DNA from: Marinomonas sp. IMCC 4694
GTDB taxonomy: Bacteria > Pseudomonadota > Gammaproteobacteria > Pseudomonadales > Marinomonadaceae
NCBI RefSeq assembly: GCF_008122525.1
Contig: NZ_VSRV01000001.1
Coordinates: forward strand, 1,116,001 to 1,180,000
Length of the DNA: 64,000 nucleotides
Reading direction: 5' to 3'
The translations under genes and the position numbers were made by a program. The notes under the pieces were generated by a model that had not been told where the DNA came from, ran no database searches, and was given only the letters and a program-made list of their open reading frames with translations. Shown here in pieces: positions 17,629 to 25,618 of this stretch (its first letter is position 1; every line of letters starts with the position of its first letter).

Positions 17629-18276
17629 ATGTTAAAAGTATTAATTGTTGATGATCATGATGTGGTTAGTCACGGTATTAGCCGTGTATTACAGGATGTA
17701 AATGGAGTGGAGGTTGTTGGTGTGGTTCACAGTGGCGAAGAGGCGGTAATTCAATCTAAGGCCTTGCTGCCAGACATCGTTTTGATGGATGTACACATGC
17801 CAGGGATAGGGGGATTAGGGGCCACCAAAGAAATAAAGCGCTTGTTTCCAAGCATAAAAGTGATTGCTTTGTCGGCCCTAGACGATAATTTGTACCCGAT
17901 GAAGCTACTGGAAGCAGGAGCGTCCGGTTATTTAACGAAGGGTACCAAAACGTCGGAATTGCTGGATGCTATCCAAGCCGTTGCGAGAGGGGAGCATTAT
18001 ATTTCCAACAGCATCGCCCAGAAAATGGCACTGACGAAGTTTACGGTTGATGGTCAAGGGTCGCCCTTAGGTCAATTGTCTGACAGAGAATTGCAAGTGT
18101 CGCAAATGATTGTAGATTGTAAAAAATCTCACGAAATCGCTGAGTATCTTAATGTCAGTCCCAAAACAGTCAGCACGTACCGTGCGCGTATTTTCGCTAA
18201 ATTAAATATAGAGAGCGATGTAGAGCTCATTCATTTGGCCATGCGATATAACGTATTGGGCATGGGCCAGGCGTAA
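17629..18276 (+). CDS. gacA: response regulator GacA/UvrY
   Basis: GacA is the receiver of the GacS/BarA two-component system that drives CsrA-sequestering small RNAs. From ATG 17629 the 215-residue protein has a receiver domain with the acidic pair DDHD near 8, phospho-acceptor Asp in VLMDVHMPG near 54, and a LuxR-type helix-turn-helix (LSDRELQVSQMIV...IAEYLNVSPKTVSTY). The longer in-frame extension upstream is unlikely because MLKVLIVDDHDVV is the normal start. Adjacent uvrC is the conserved partner gene. Confidence 0.96.
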   Translation: MLKVLIVDDHDVVSHGISRVLQDVNGVEVVGVVHSGEEAVIQSKALLPDIVLMDVHMPGIGGLGATKEIKRLFPSIKVIALSALDDNLYPMKLLEAGASGYLTKGTKTSELLDAIQAVARGEHYISNSIAQKMALTKFTVDGQGSPLGQLSDRELQVSQMIVDCKKSHEIAEYLNVSPKTVSTYRARIFAKLNIESDVELIHLAMRYNVLGMGQA

Positions 18277-18288
18277 AACGAGGTTGGT

Positions 18289-20112
18289 TTGAGCCATTCA
18301 GAATTTGATCCAAAACATTTTGTAAACAATCTCACCAGTCGCCCAGGCGTGTATCGCATGTATGACAGTAAGGGTGAGTTGCTTTACGTTGGAAAAGCAA
18401 AAAACCTTAAAAATCGTGTTGCCAGTTATTTCAGGCCCACTGGATTAACAACCAAGACCATGGCCTTAGTAAGCCGTATTGATTCGATCGAAATTGCCGT
18501 GACCAAGAGCGATACAGAAGCTTTGTTGCTTGAGCAGACGCTGATTAAGCAACATCGACCTCCGTACAACATATTGCTTCGCGACGATAAATCGTATCCT
18601 TACATTTTGTTATCCAATCATTCGCACCCTGCTTTACTGTTTCGTCGTGGCGAAAAGGCCGCTAAAGGTACTTTATTTGGTCCCTTTCCAAGCGGCTCAG
18701 CCGTAAAAGACAGTTTAATTACCATGCAAAAAGTCTTTAAAGTCCGCCAGTGTGAAGACAGCACGTACGCCAATCGGTCGCGCCCCTGCTTGCAGTATCA
18801 AATTAAACGATGCTCTGGACCTTGTGTTGGCTTGATTTCAGACGAAGAGTACGACGTGGATGTACGCCATGCACGGATGTTTTTACAGGGCAAAGATCAA
18901 GAGCTCACCGCTGAGATTACCTCGCAAATGAGCACCGCCGCCATTGATATGGAATTTGAACGTGCCGCTGAACTGCGTGACCAGATTATTCAGCTGAAGC
19001 ACATACAAGAGCAGCAGTATGTATACGGTCAAACAGGAGAGGCCGATGTCATCGCTTCCATTATTCAGCCTGGTGGCTTGTGTGTGCATGTGATGATGGT
19101 GCGAAAAGGTAAAGTGGTGGGCAGCAAAAGCCATTACCCTAAAATGCCGATTGAGATTTCTGAAAGTGAGCTATTGTCTTCTTTTATCGCACAATTTTAC
19201 CTTGGCGGAATTCAAGAGCTGCCGAAGACGCTTATCATTAGTCATGCGCTAGAAGATGCCGATGCCTTGGTTGAGGGTGTTTTTGAGACTACACAGAAAA
19301 AAATTGAGGTTCTTAGCAGCGTGCGTGGTCAGCGCGCGCGTTGGCTTGAGTTGGCACAATTGAACGCAGAGCAGGGCTTGCAGGCGCGTTTATCTGATAA
19401 ACGCAATCACTTTAGTCGTGTCACTGCATTGCAAAAGTTGTTAGGCTTTGACGAACCGCCTGCGCATATGGAATGTTTTGATATCAGTCACTCCAGTGGT
19501 GAAGCCACCGTCGCGTCTTGCGTGGTATTTGGTCCTGATGGTCCGGATAAAAAACGTTATCGTTCCTTTAATATCGAAGGGGTTGAGCCGGGTGATGACT
19601 ACGGCGCCATGAAACAAGCACTGACACGTCGTTATAAACGCGTGAAAAGTGGTGAACTAGATGCCCCTGATGTGTTGCTTATTGATGGCGGCAAAGGCCA
19701 GCTGACACAAGCCGAAACAGTATTAAAAGAGTTGGGTTTGGTGAATATCTTTTTATTGGGCGTGGCAAAAGGGGATACAAGAAAGCCAGGTTTAGAAACT
19801 TTGTATATCGGTTCTAAAGAAGATGAAGTCGTGTTGCCGCCAGATTCATCCGCTTTGCATTTGATCCAGCACATACGAGATGAGGCACACCGATTTGCCA
19901 TTACAACCCATCGGCGTAGGCGCGACAAAAAGCGTCGACATTCGTCACTGGAAGGTATTCCTGGGATTGGCCCAAGTCGTCGCAAAGAGTTGCTTATGGC
20001 CTTTGGTGGTTATCAGGAATTACTCTCTGCAAGCCAGGAAGATATTGCAAAGGTGAAAGGGATCAGCGCTAAAAAAGCAGAAGACGTGTATCTTTATCTT
20101 CATAAAAGTTAA
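18289..20112 (+). CDS. uvrC: excinuclease ABC subunit C
   Basis: UvrC makes the dual incisions in nucleotide excision repair. The 607-residue protein has an N-terminal GIY-YIG nuclease (PGVYRMYDSKGELLYVGKAKNLKNRV, in part), a UVR motif near 205-240, the RNase H-like C-terminal nuclease with CFDISHSSGE and LLIDGGKGQL, and a double helix-hairpin-helix at the end (IPGIGPSRRKELL). It starts at TTG 18289 after AGG; no better start is available before the conserved GIY-YIG domain. It is 12 bases from gacA. Confidence 0.97.
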   Translation: MSHSEFDPKHFVNNLTSRPGVYRMYDSKGELLYVGKAKNLKNRVASYFRPTGLTTKTMALVSRIDSIEIAVTKSDTEALLLEQTLIKQHRPPYNILLRDDKSYPYILLSNHSHPALLFRRGEKAAKGTLFGPFPSGSAVKDSLITMQKVFKVRQCEDSTYANRSRPCLQYQIKRCSGPCVGLISDEEYDVDVRHARMFLQGKDQELTAEITSQMSTAAIDMEFERAAELRDQIIQLKHIQEQQYVYGQTGEADVIASIIQPGGLCVHVMMVRKGKVVGSKSHYPKMPIEISESELLSSFIAQFYLGGIQELPKTLIISHALEDADALVEGVFETTQKKIEVLSSVRGQRARWLELAQLNAEQGLQARLSDKRNHFSRVTALQKLLGFDEPPAHMECFDISHSSGEATVASCVVFGPDGPDKKRYRSFNIEGVEPGDDYGAMKQALTRRYKRVKSGELDAPDVLLIDGGKGQLTQAETVLKELGLVNIFLLGVAKGDTRKPGLETLYIGSKEDEVVLPPDSSALHLIQHIRDEAHRFAITTHRRRRDKKRRHSSLEGIPGIGPSRRKELLMAFGGYQELLSASQEDIAKVKGISAKKAEDVYLYLHKS

Positions 20113-20157
20113 GTTTGGCCAGATGTTGGTGCATCGGGCGTAATCATTAGGAATAAA

Positions 20158-20718
20158 ATGAACATACCAAATATATTGACTTCCGTACGGATTTTTATGA
20201 TTCCGATATTGGTCACTATTTATTATTTGCCATGGGAAGGTCGCTATTACGCTTGTGCCATTATATTCGCATTAGCCGCGGTCACTGATTGGCTGGATGG
20301 TTACTTGGCCAGGAAGCTCGACCAAACCACCGCTTTTGGTGCTTTCTTTGACCCAGTCGCCGATAAACTCATGGTGTCAATTGCTTTGGTGTTGCTGGTG
20401 GCGAGTTATGCTAACCCTTTACTGACATTGGCCAGTGCTGTGATTGTAGGGCGCGAAATAGTGATTTCTGCTTTGCGTGAATGGATGGCTGAAATGGGCA
20501 AGCGCGCCAGCGTTGCAGTCTCTTACATTGGCAAGTTAAAAACGACGATGCAGATGTTGGCGATTTTTATTCTACTGGGCAGTCGTCCAGATACCTTCGA
20601 AGCCCATGTGGGTGAAGTTGTGCTTATTGCAGCGGCATTATTAACGCTTTGGTCAATGTATGTTTACCTGAAAGCCGCGTGGCCCGAGCTAATGTTCAAA
20701 GAGTCGAACAAAAAATAA
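20158..20718 (+). CDS. pgsA: CDP-diacylglycerol-glycerol-3-phosphate 3-phosphatidyltransferase
   Basis: PgsA makes phosphatidylglycerophosphate in the inner membrane, the first committed step to phosphatidylglycerol and cardiolipin. The 186-residue protein starts MNIPNILTSVRIFMIP and carries the CDP-alcohol phosphotransferase signature D-W-L-D-G-Y-L-A-R-...-G-A-F-F-D-P-V-A-D, with several membrane helices. Length and position after uvrC match E. coli. Confidence 0.97.
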   Translation: MNIPNILTSVRIFMIPILVTIYYLPWEGRYYACAIIFALAAVTDWLDGYLARKLDQTTAFGAFFDPVADKLMVSIALVLLVASYANPLLTLASAVIVGREIVISALREWMAEMGKRASVAVSYIGKLKTTMQMLAIFILLGSRPDTFEAHVGEVVLIAAALLTLWSMYVYLKAAWPELMFKESNKK

Positions 20719-20767
20719 ACAGATATTAAAAAAATGGCTAAGTTCGTTATTTATTTGGTTTTTTCCC

Positions 20768-20795
20768 TTGACGTGAAAGCTCAAATACATAGAAT
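20768..20795 (+). promoter_or_regulatory. promoter of the tRNA Gly-Cys-Leu cluster
   Basis: TTGACG (20768-20773) and TAGAAT (20790-20795) with a 16-base spacer resemble a sigma-70 promoter. A G/C-rich discriminator follows, as is common for stringently controlled stable RNA genes. The first tRNA starts 19 bases after the -10. Confidence 0.65.
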
Positions 20796-20814
20796 AGGCC
20801 ACGTCTTTTGAGAC

Positions 20815-20889
20815 GCGGGAATAGCTCAGTGGTAGAGCACAACCTTGCCAAGGTTGGGGTCGCGAGTTCGAGCCTCGTTTCCCGCTCCA
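20815..20889 (+). tRNA. tRNA-Gly (GCC anticodon)
   Basis: Cloverleaf: acceptor GCGGGAA with TTCCCGC, D-arm AGCTCAGTGGTAGAGC, anticodon stem AACCT-T-GCC-A-AGGTT, T-arm GTTCGAGCC, encoded CCA. First of three tRNAs after pgsA, the same Gly-Cys-Leu order as in enterics. Confidence 0.97.
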
Positions 20890-20911
20890 ATCAAAAGATA
20901 ATCTGATATGA

Positions 20912-20985
20912 GGCCGGATGGCAGAGTGGTCATGCAGCGGACTGCAACTCCGTTAACGCCGGTTCGATTCCGACTTCGGCCTCCA
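20912..20985 (+). tRNA. tRNA-Cys (GCA anticodon)
   Basis: Cloverleaf with acceptor GGCCGGA paired to TTCGGCC (one G-T wobble), anticodon loop CTGCAAC within CGGACTGCAACTCCG, T-arm GGTTCGATTCC, and encoded CCA. It follows tRNA-Gly by 22 bases. Confidence 0.96.
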
Positions 20986-20995
20986 ATTCAGATAT

Positions 20996-21082
20996 GCCCG
21001 GGTGGTGAAATTGGTAGACACACAAGACTTAAAATCTTGCGCTTTAACGAGCGTACCGGTTCGATTCCGGTCCCGGGCACCA
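20996..21082 (+). tRNA. tRNA-Leu (TAA anticodon)
   Basis: An 87-base class II tRNA: acceptor GCCCGGG/CCCGGGC, anticodon stem-loop AAGACTTAAAATCTT (TAA), a long variable arm (GCGCTTTAACGAGCG region), T-arm GGTTCGATTCC and encoded CCA. The 3' end is followed by a terminator and then by an integrase remnant, so this gene is the probable attachment site of a former mobile element. Confidence 0.97.
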
Positions 21083-21102
21083 CTTAGTGGTGCCTTTTTT
21101 TT
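21076..21102 (+). terminator. terminator using the tRNA-Leu 3' end as its left arm
   Basis: GGCACCAC (the last acceptor bases plus CCA and one base) pairs with GTGGTGCC across a TTA loop, followed by eight T residues. The hairpin overlaps the mature tRNA end, so termination and tRNA 3' processing share sequence. Confidence 0.88.
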
Positions 21103-21268
21103 GCTCAAACATTCCAGCCTCGTCAAGCCCCCGTACTTCCTAGCTTTCAGCGCTTTTATTCCCCCATTAAAATTTTAAACTTTTGCTATCTTATGCTATC
21201 TTTTCCGAAACTCAGCACCTTTTTTGCACCCAATTTTGCACCCATTAGGCATTTCAGGAAAATTTAAT

Positions 21269-21565
21269 ATGGCTACGGCTTACAGGAAGAATAATGGTTG
21301 GCGCGGTCAAGTGACAATAAAGACCAAAGAAGGGTTCACAACCAAACGCGAGGCTATGGCATGGGCTGCAAATGAAGAGCGATTGGCCAAGGAAAGCACT
21401 TCCTCTGATATTCTTGATCGCCCATTTTCTGATGCGCTGACTCGCTTAGCCAAGAAAGTTGATGTGCTTAACTTGGCTAAAATATCGGGCCATACGGATT
21501 TGCGGATTTTGTAGAAGGTGTATTACGCGCCCGACATGGGCGATATTGCGCTGATGTTGGACTAA
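21269..21565 (+). pseudogene. decayed tyrosine recombinase (phage-type integrase)
   Basis: From ATG 21269 the frame encodes MATAYRKNNGWRGQVTIK...FTTKREAMAWAANEE, the N-terminal arm-binding domain of tRNA-targeting integrases, then jumps within a few residues to the very C-terminal catalytic part ITRLAKK-like RLAKKVDVLNLAKISGHTDLRIL. The central 200 or more residues are missing. A TAG at 21512 then interrupts the frame, after which KVYYAPDMGDIALMLD continues in frame to TAA at 21563, including the expected nucleophile tyrosine. So there are two lesions: an internal deletion and a nonsense codon (CAG to TAG is the simplest). It cannot be active. Confidence 0.85.
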
Positions 21566-21728
21566 ATAAGCAATGATGTAACTAATTTTTGTTTACTGTG
21601 TGTACAATTAATATGTTTTTATGTAGGATTTTTATTAATAGTTTTTTCTAAATTCGGCACCCAACGATCTTTTTTGTGTTAGCTTAGTGCTATACGATAA
21701 CTATTTAAGTGAGTGATGAGAGGCAACT

Positions 21729-21938
21729 GTGCCAAATATCAACAGAACTAAATACCATGAGTTAAATCTTCTTTTGTGGGATATGCACAAGAAGTTTGTT
21801 GATCCCCAAACTGCTTTTGAATTGTATGAGAAGCGCTGGGCCTACGTAGATCAGGATAAATTATCAGATAAAGAGCAGAGCCTGATTCGAAAGTTGACGG
21901 AAGATTTTGGTAATGGTTATTTTATGCCAGCAATGTAA
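21729..21938 (+). CDS. small hypothetical protein paired with an AbiEii-like nucleotidyltransferase
   Basis: A 69-residue protein starting at GTG 21729, rich in charged and aromatic residues (LLWDMHKKFVDPQTAFELYEKRW) and predicted mostly helical; no membrane segment or known motif. I do not recognise it. It ends five bases before the next gene, so the two are almost certainly co-translated. By position it would be the antitoxin-like or regulatory partner, but it has no clear DNA-binding motif and is not the AbiEi winged-helix antitoxin. Base composition is visibly more AT-rich than the flanking core genes, suggesting transfer. Confidence 0.6.
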   Translation: MPNINRTKYHELNLLLWDMHKKFVDPQTAFELYEKRWAYVDQDKLSDKEQSLIRKLTEDFGNGYFMPAM

Positions 21939-21943
21939 TTAAA

Positions 21944-22657
21944 ATGACTAAACACACCTTAGCTCATCATAAAACAATAGTATCAGCGTTAAGTAATTTT
22001 AACGCTGATTTTTTTTGTCAAAATATTATAATTTTTGGCGGAGGAACTCGTATAGCGCTTGAGCTTGACGAGTTCAGAGAATCTATTGATATTGATTTTC
22101 TTTGTCCGAACAAAAAGTCTTATAGGGCTGTAAGAAGTAATGTTACTAATTCAAGTCTTGGCGATCTAGTAAAAACAGAATTTGAATATGTAAGAGAAGT
22201 TCGTGCAGATCGCGATGGCGTTAGGACTATAATAAAATACCAAGATACAGCGATAAAGCTTGAATTTTTGAGCTTTGATAATTACGGGCTCTCTTATGAA
22301 TATCAAAAGGATGTATTTAATGTTCCCTTCCTTGATAGGCAGTCCTGTTTTTACACAAAGTTGTTAGCAAACAGTGATAGAAAGCTACAGTCACCTTTTA
22401 AAGATATTTTTGATATACTTGCAATGTATAAATGCTGGGGATCAATACCCAGTAAGTCTATCGAGTTAGCTGAAAAACATTATGGAAAAAGAGTTGTTTT
22501 ATCGAGCTTGATAAATGCATTAGAAGACATAATGAAGAATAAGTCGAAGTACTACCAGGCATGTGAAAATGTAAAAATGAAGGGGAGCTGGCCTCATGAT
22601 CTTATAGAAGTAGAAGTAGAAGTGGATAAGCTTTTAGGTGAAATGCGATCAGTATAG
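21944..22657 (+). CDS. AbiEii-like nucleotidyltransferase (DUF1814 family)
   Basis: The 237-residue protein has the nucleotidyltransferase core FGGGTRIALELDEFRESIDIDFL near 31-54 (GG-x4-L-x5-R-x-S-x-D-I-D), followed by IKLEFLSFD (third carboxylate) and a lysine/aspartate segment CFYTKLLANSDR...KDIFDILAM typical of the AbiEii/AbiGii toxin family. Known members modify tRNA 3' ends or act in abortive phage defence. Here the partner is an unrelated 69-residue protein. AT-rich, located between an integrase remnant and core genes, hence probably acquired. The family is well supported; a defence role is inference. Confidence 0.8.
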   Translation: MTKHTLAHHKTIVSALSNFNADFFCQNIIIFGGGTRIALELDEFRESIDIDFLCPNKKSYRAVRSNVTNSSLGDLVKTEFEYVREVRADRDGVRTIIKYQDTAIKLEFLSFDNYGLSYEYQKDVFNVPFLDRQSCFYTKLLANSDRKLQSPFKDIFDILAMYKCWGSIPSKSIELAEKHYGKRVVLSSLINALEDIMKNKSKYYQACENVKMKGSWPHDLIEVEVEVDKLLGEMRSV

Positions 22658-22743
22658 GCATTAAATCGCAAAAAATTATTGGTAACTCATTAACGATTAG
22701 CTGTATTAAGAACGGCCTTTTGGTCAAGACAAACGCATTAACA

Positions 22744-22824
22744 TTATTTAATCACCCCCACCACCTTAAACAGATACTTATCATCCCAGCCGCAGGCTTT
22801 GCGTTTGTTCTTGATGCCCAACGT
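22744..22824 (-). pseudogene. C-terminal gene remnant, unidentified
   Basis: On the minus strand 24 clean codons, GIKNKRKACGWDDKYLFKVVG plus VIK, precede TAA at 22744 and are closed by a stop two codons upstream. The composition looks like real protein end sequence rather than chance, but the parent family is not recognised. It probably records gene loss at the island edge. Confidence 0.3.
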
Positions 22825-22872
22825 TTACCGCTGTCTCCCATGGTGATTTAGTCGGTGATGAGTGATCAGGTT

Positions 22873-22944
22873 GGGCCGACATTGTTAATTGAGCCGACAT
22901 TGTTAATTGAGCCGATATTGTTGATTGGGCTAATATTGTCATAA
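22873..22944. repeat. 18-bp tandem repeat, about four copies
   Basis: Units GGGCCGACATTGTTAATT, GAGCCGACATTGTTAATT, GAGCCGATATTGTTGATT and a decayed GGGCTAATATTGTCATAA follow head to tail. Eighteen is a multiple of three, but no open frame is evident around it. Confidence 0.85.
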
Positions 22945-22982
22945 ATAGCCTTTCAAAGTGAATTTAGTAATTTGGAGACAGA

Positions 22983-23020
22983 TACAAAAAAACCTCCGTA
23001 TTATGGGAGGTTTTTTGTAC
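22983..23020. terminator. bidirectional terminator
   Basis: ACAAAAAACCTCC and GGAGGTTTTTTGT flank a short loop; T-runs are present in both readings. It lies downstream of the minus-strand carboxynorspermidine dehydrogenase gene and closes off the island. Confidence 0.9.
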
Positions 23021-23052
23021 AAAAATCTAAACGGTTTTAACTTGAGTGGGTT

Positions 23053-24291
23053 TTAAAGTGTGAACGGACGGTCGCCGTTTTCGTCTTTAATGCGCGTCGG
23101 TAAGCCCATGTCGTTTAGTAACGCTAAGAAGGGTTTAGGGTCGAGTTGCTCTACGTTGCGCATTTCTTGGGCATCCCAAGTGCCATTAGCAACAAGGATA
23201 GCGGCGGCGACCGGTGGCACGCCCGCGGTGTAAGAAATACCTTGGCTACCCACTTCATTGAACGCGTCTTTATGATCGGCTACGTTGTAGATAAAGACTT
23301 CTTTTTCTTTGCCATCTTTTAAGCCTTTCACTACATCACCGATGCAGGTTTTGCCTGTGTAATCAGGGGCAAGAGAAGAAGGGTCAGGCAGTACCGCTTT
23401 TACCACTTTTAATGGAATGACTTCTAGGCCTTCCGCGGTTTTAACGGGTTGTTCAGACAAAAGCCCTAGGCTTTTTAATACGGTAAATACATTGATGTAG
23501 TGCTCGCCAAATCCCATCCAGAAGCGCACGTTTGGTACGTTTAGGTTTTGCGAAATAGAGTGCACTTCATCATGCCCTGTCATGTAAGCGGTTTGTTTAC
23601 CGACAACAGGTAAGTCGTCTGTTCGGCTGACTTCGAACATCTTGTTTTCTTGCCATGCACTGTCTTGCCAAGAGTAAACACGACCGGTAAATTCACGGAA
23701 GTTGATCTCTGGGTCAAAGTTTGTAGCGAAATATTTGCCATGGCTACCGGCATTAATATCAATAATATCGATGTCGCTGACGCTATCGAAATAGTCATTG
23801 TAAGCCAATGCGGCATAAGCATTGACCACACCCGGATCAAAACCTACGCCAAGAATAGCGGTCACGCCTTTGTCTTTACATAATTCGCGGCGTTTCCATT
23901 CGTAGTTTGCATACCAAGGGGGTGTTTCACAGATTTTTGCTGGGTCTTCATGTATTGCGGTGTCTAAGTACGCCACGCCTGTTTCAATGCACGCTTCGAG
24001 AACCGACATGTTAATAAACGCAGAGCCAACATTGATGACCATTTGTGACTCTGTGTCTTGAATCAGTTTAACCGTTGCGGAAACATCAAGGGCGTCAAGA
24101 GCGAATGCTTGAATGCGGCCCTCTACCTTCATGCTGCCTTTGTCGAGGACACTGGCTACAATATCGTCGCATTTCGTAACGCTGCGCGAAGCAATTGCGA
24201 TATTGCCCAGTGTGTCATTGTGTTGGGCGCATTTGTGGGCTACAACTCGAGCCACGCCTCCGCCACCGATGATGAGGACATTTTTTTTCAT
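23053..24291 (-). CDS. carboxynorspermidine dehydrogenase/synthase (saccharopine dehydrogenase family)
   Basis: This enzyme reductively couples aspartate semialdehyde to putrescine or diaminopropane to give carboxyspermidine or carboxynorspermidine. The 412-residue protein starts with a Rossmann motif VLIIGGGGVARVVAHKC, contains GVGFDPGVVNAYAALA and AGSHGKYFATNFDPEINFRE and FWMGFGEHYINVFTVLK, as in the CANSDH branch of saccharopine dehydrogenases. The upstream gene encodes the matching decarboxylase, which removes doubt about the branch. ATG 24291 has a GGAG site. Confidence 0.92.
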   Translation of the reverse strand: MKKNVLIIGGGGVARVVAHKCAQHNDTLGNIAIASRSVTKCDDIVASVLDKGSMKVEGRIQAFALDALDVSATVKLIQDTESQMVINVGSAFINMSVLEACIETGVAYLDTAIHEDPAKICETPPWYANYEWKRRELCKDKGVTAILGVGFDPGVVNAYAALAYNDYFDSVSDIDIIDINAGSHGKYFATNFDPEINFREFTGRVYSWQDSAWQENKMFEVSRTDDLPVVGKQTAYMTGHDEVHSISQNLNVPNVRFWMGFGEHYINVFTVLKSLGLLSEQPVKTAEGLEVIPLKVVKAVLPDPSSLAPDYTGKTCIGDVVKGLKDGKEKEVFIYNVADHKDAFNEVGSQGISYTAGVPPVAAAILVANGTWDAQEMRNVEQLDPKPFLALLNDMGLPTRIKDENGDRPFTL

Positions 24292-24341
24292 AATAACGCT
24301 ATCTCCAAAATAAAAAAGTGTTGAACGGTCTTAACTTATGA

Positions 24342-25439
24342 TCAAGACAAGTTCTGTTCGAAATCGTGGTAACCGAATTCCCTAACGAGTTCGATGCGGC
24401 CATCCAATTGGCGAATGGCAATCGACGGCATTTTGACGCCGTTGAACCAGTTCTTTTTCACCATGGTGTAACCGGCTGCGTCTTGAAACGACAAGCGATC
24501 ACCCACCTTTAGTGTCTTATCAAATTTGAATTCGCCAAAAATATCGCCCGCTAGGCAAGATTTTCCACAAATCATGTAGTCATGTTCACCTTCACAGGGC
24601 GCCATTTTCGCATTTTCTCGATAAATTAATAAGTCCAACATGTGGGCTTCAATTGAACTATCGACCACGGCCAGATTTTTGCCATTGAATAAGGTGTCTA
24701 ATACCGTGACTTCAAGGGTCGTACTTTTCGTGATGCTGGCTTCACCAGGTTCTAAAAATACCTGAATATCGTATTTTTCAGCGAAGGCTTTTAGGCGCTG
24801 GCAAAATTGATCGATAGGGTAATCGTCACCGGTAAAGTGAATCCCACCACCGAGGCTGACCCATTTTACTTGCTCAATGAGGTGACCAAAGTTTTCCTCA
24901 ATGAGGGTTAACATGTCATCAAAGCGGTCAAAGTCGTCGTTTTCACAATTGTTATGAAACATGAAGCCTGAAATGTCGTCGATTACCGTGGCGATTTTTT
25001 TAGGATCCCATTCACCAAGGCGGCTAAAAGGACGCGCTGGATCAGCAATCAAAAACTCCGAGGTGCTGACTTGAGGGTTGACGCGTAGGCCGCGGGTTTT
25101 GTCTTGGCTGATGTTTTTGAAGCGGTTAAGCTGGCCAATCGAATTAAAAATGACTTTATCCGAGTGGGCAAGTACTTCAGCGATTTCATCGTCTGCGAAG
25201 GCGACGCTGTAGGCGTGAGTTTCACCTTGAAATTTGGTCTTACCCAATTTGACTTCGTATAAAGACGAGGACGTTGTACCGTCCATATACTCTTGCATTA
25301 AATCGAACACAGACCAAGTTGCAAAGCACTTAAGTGCCAGCAAAGACTTGGCGCCAGATTGCTGACGCACATAGGCTATCTTTTCTAAATTCTTTAGCAG
25401 CGCGGCTTTATCGATGAGGTAATAAGGTGTCTTAATCAT
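24342..25439 (-). CDS. nspC: carboxynorspermidine/carboxyspermidine decarboxylase NspC
   Basis: NspC is a PLP enzyme of the alanine-racemase fold that decarboxylates carboxy(nor)spermidine to (nor)spermidine. The 365-residue protein has the PLP lysine at about 37 in SLLALKCF, the glycine-rich WVSLGGGIHF, EPGEA near 235, CGKSCLAGD, and DAAGYTMVKKNWFNG at the C-terminal active site. It is first in a two-gene minus-strand operon with the dehydrogenase 50 bases downstream. This is the SAM-independent spermidine route. No DABA aminotransferase/decarboxylase fusion, as found in Vibrio, is in view, so putrescine may be the amine substrate. Confidence 0.95.
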   Translation of the reverse strand: MIKTPYYLIDKAALLKNLEKIAYVRQQSGAKSLLALKCFATWSVFDLMQEYMDGTTSSSLYEVKLGKTKFQGETHAYSVAFADDEIAEVLAHSDKVIFNSIGQLNRFKNISQDKTRGLRVNPQVSTSEFLIADPARPFSRLGEWDPKKIATVIDDISGFMFHNNCENDDFDRFDDMLTLIEENFGHLIEQVKWVSLGGGIHFTGDDYPIDQFCQRLKAFAEKYDIQVFLEPGEASITKSTTLEVTVLDTLFNGKNLAVVDSSIEAHMLDLLIYRENAKMAPCEGEHDYMICGKSCLAGDIFGEFKFDKTLKVGDRLSFQDAAGYTMVKKNWFNGVKMPSIAIRQLDGRIELVREFGYHDFEQNLS

Positions 25440-25618
25440 GTCGACCTGTCTGGGTATAAAAACGGACTATTTTAGAGCAAAGAAGGGGGCGTTTTCTAGC
25501 TAAAAATCGCCATTTACCTTTATAATCGCAGCCAATAATGAGAAATAGGGCGTGTTAACACCTTGGCGTTTAGCCGCCAATAAATGATTTTTTAAATAAC
25601 AATAAGGGATACCTTGGC

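Larger units (their letters stand above)
22658..23052. other. island right end, non-coding with debris
   Basis: About 395 bases after the nucleotidyltransferase gene. They hold a short gene remnant on the minus strand, an 18-bp tandem repeat and a bidirectional terminator, each listed separately. I found no copy of the tRNA-Leu 3' end that would mark the second attachment site. Confidence 0.6.

Noticed and set aside
22873..22944. CRISPR array
   Set aside because: The 18-bp units are directly abutting with no spacers and no cas genes are nearby.
22658..23052. Search for a second copy of the tRNA-Leu 3' end (attR)
   Set aside because: No stretch matching the T-arm or acceptor end was found; the right junction of the island remains unidentified.
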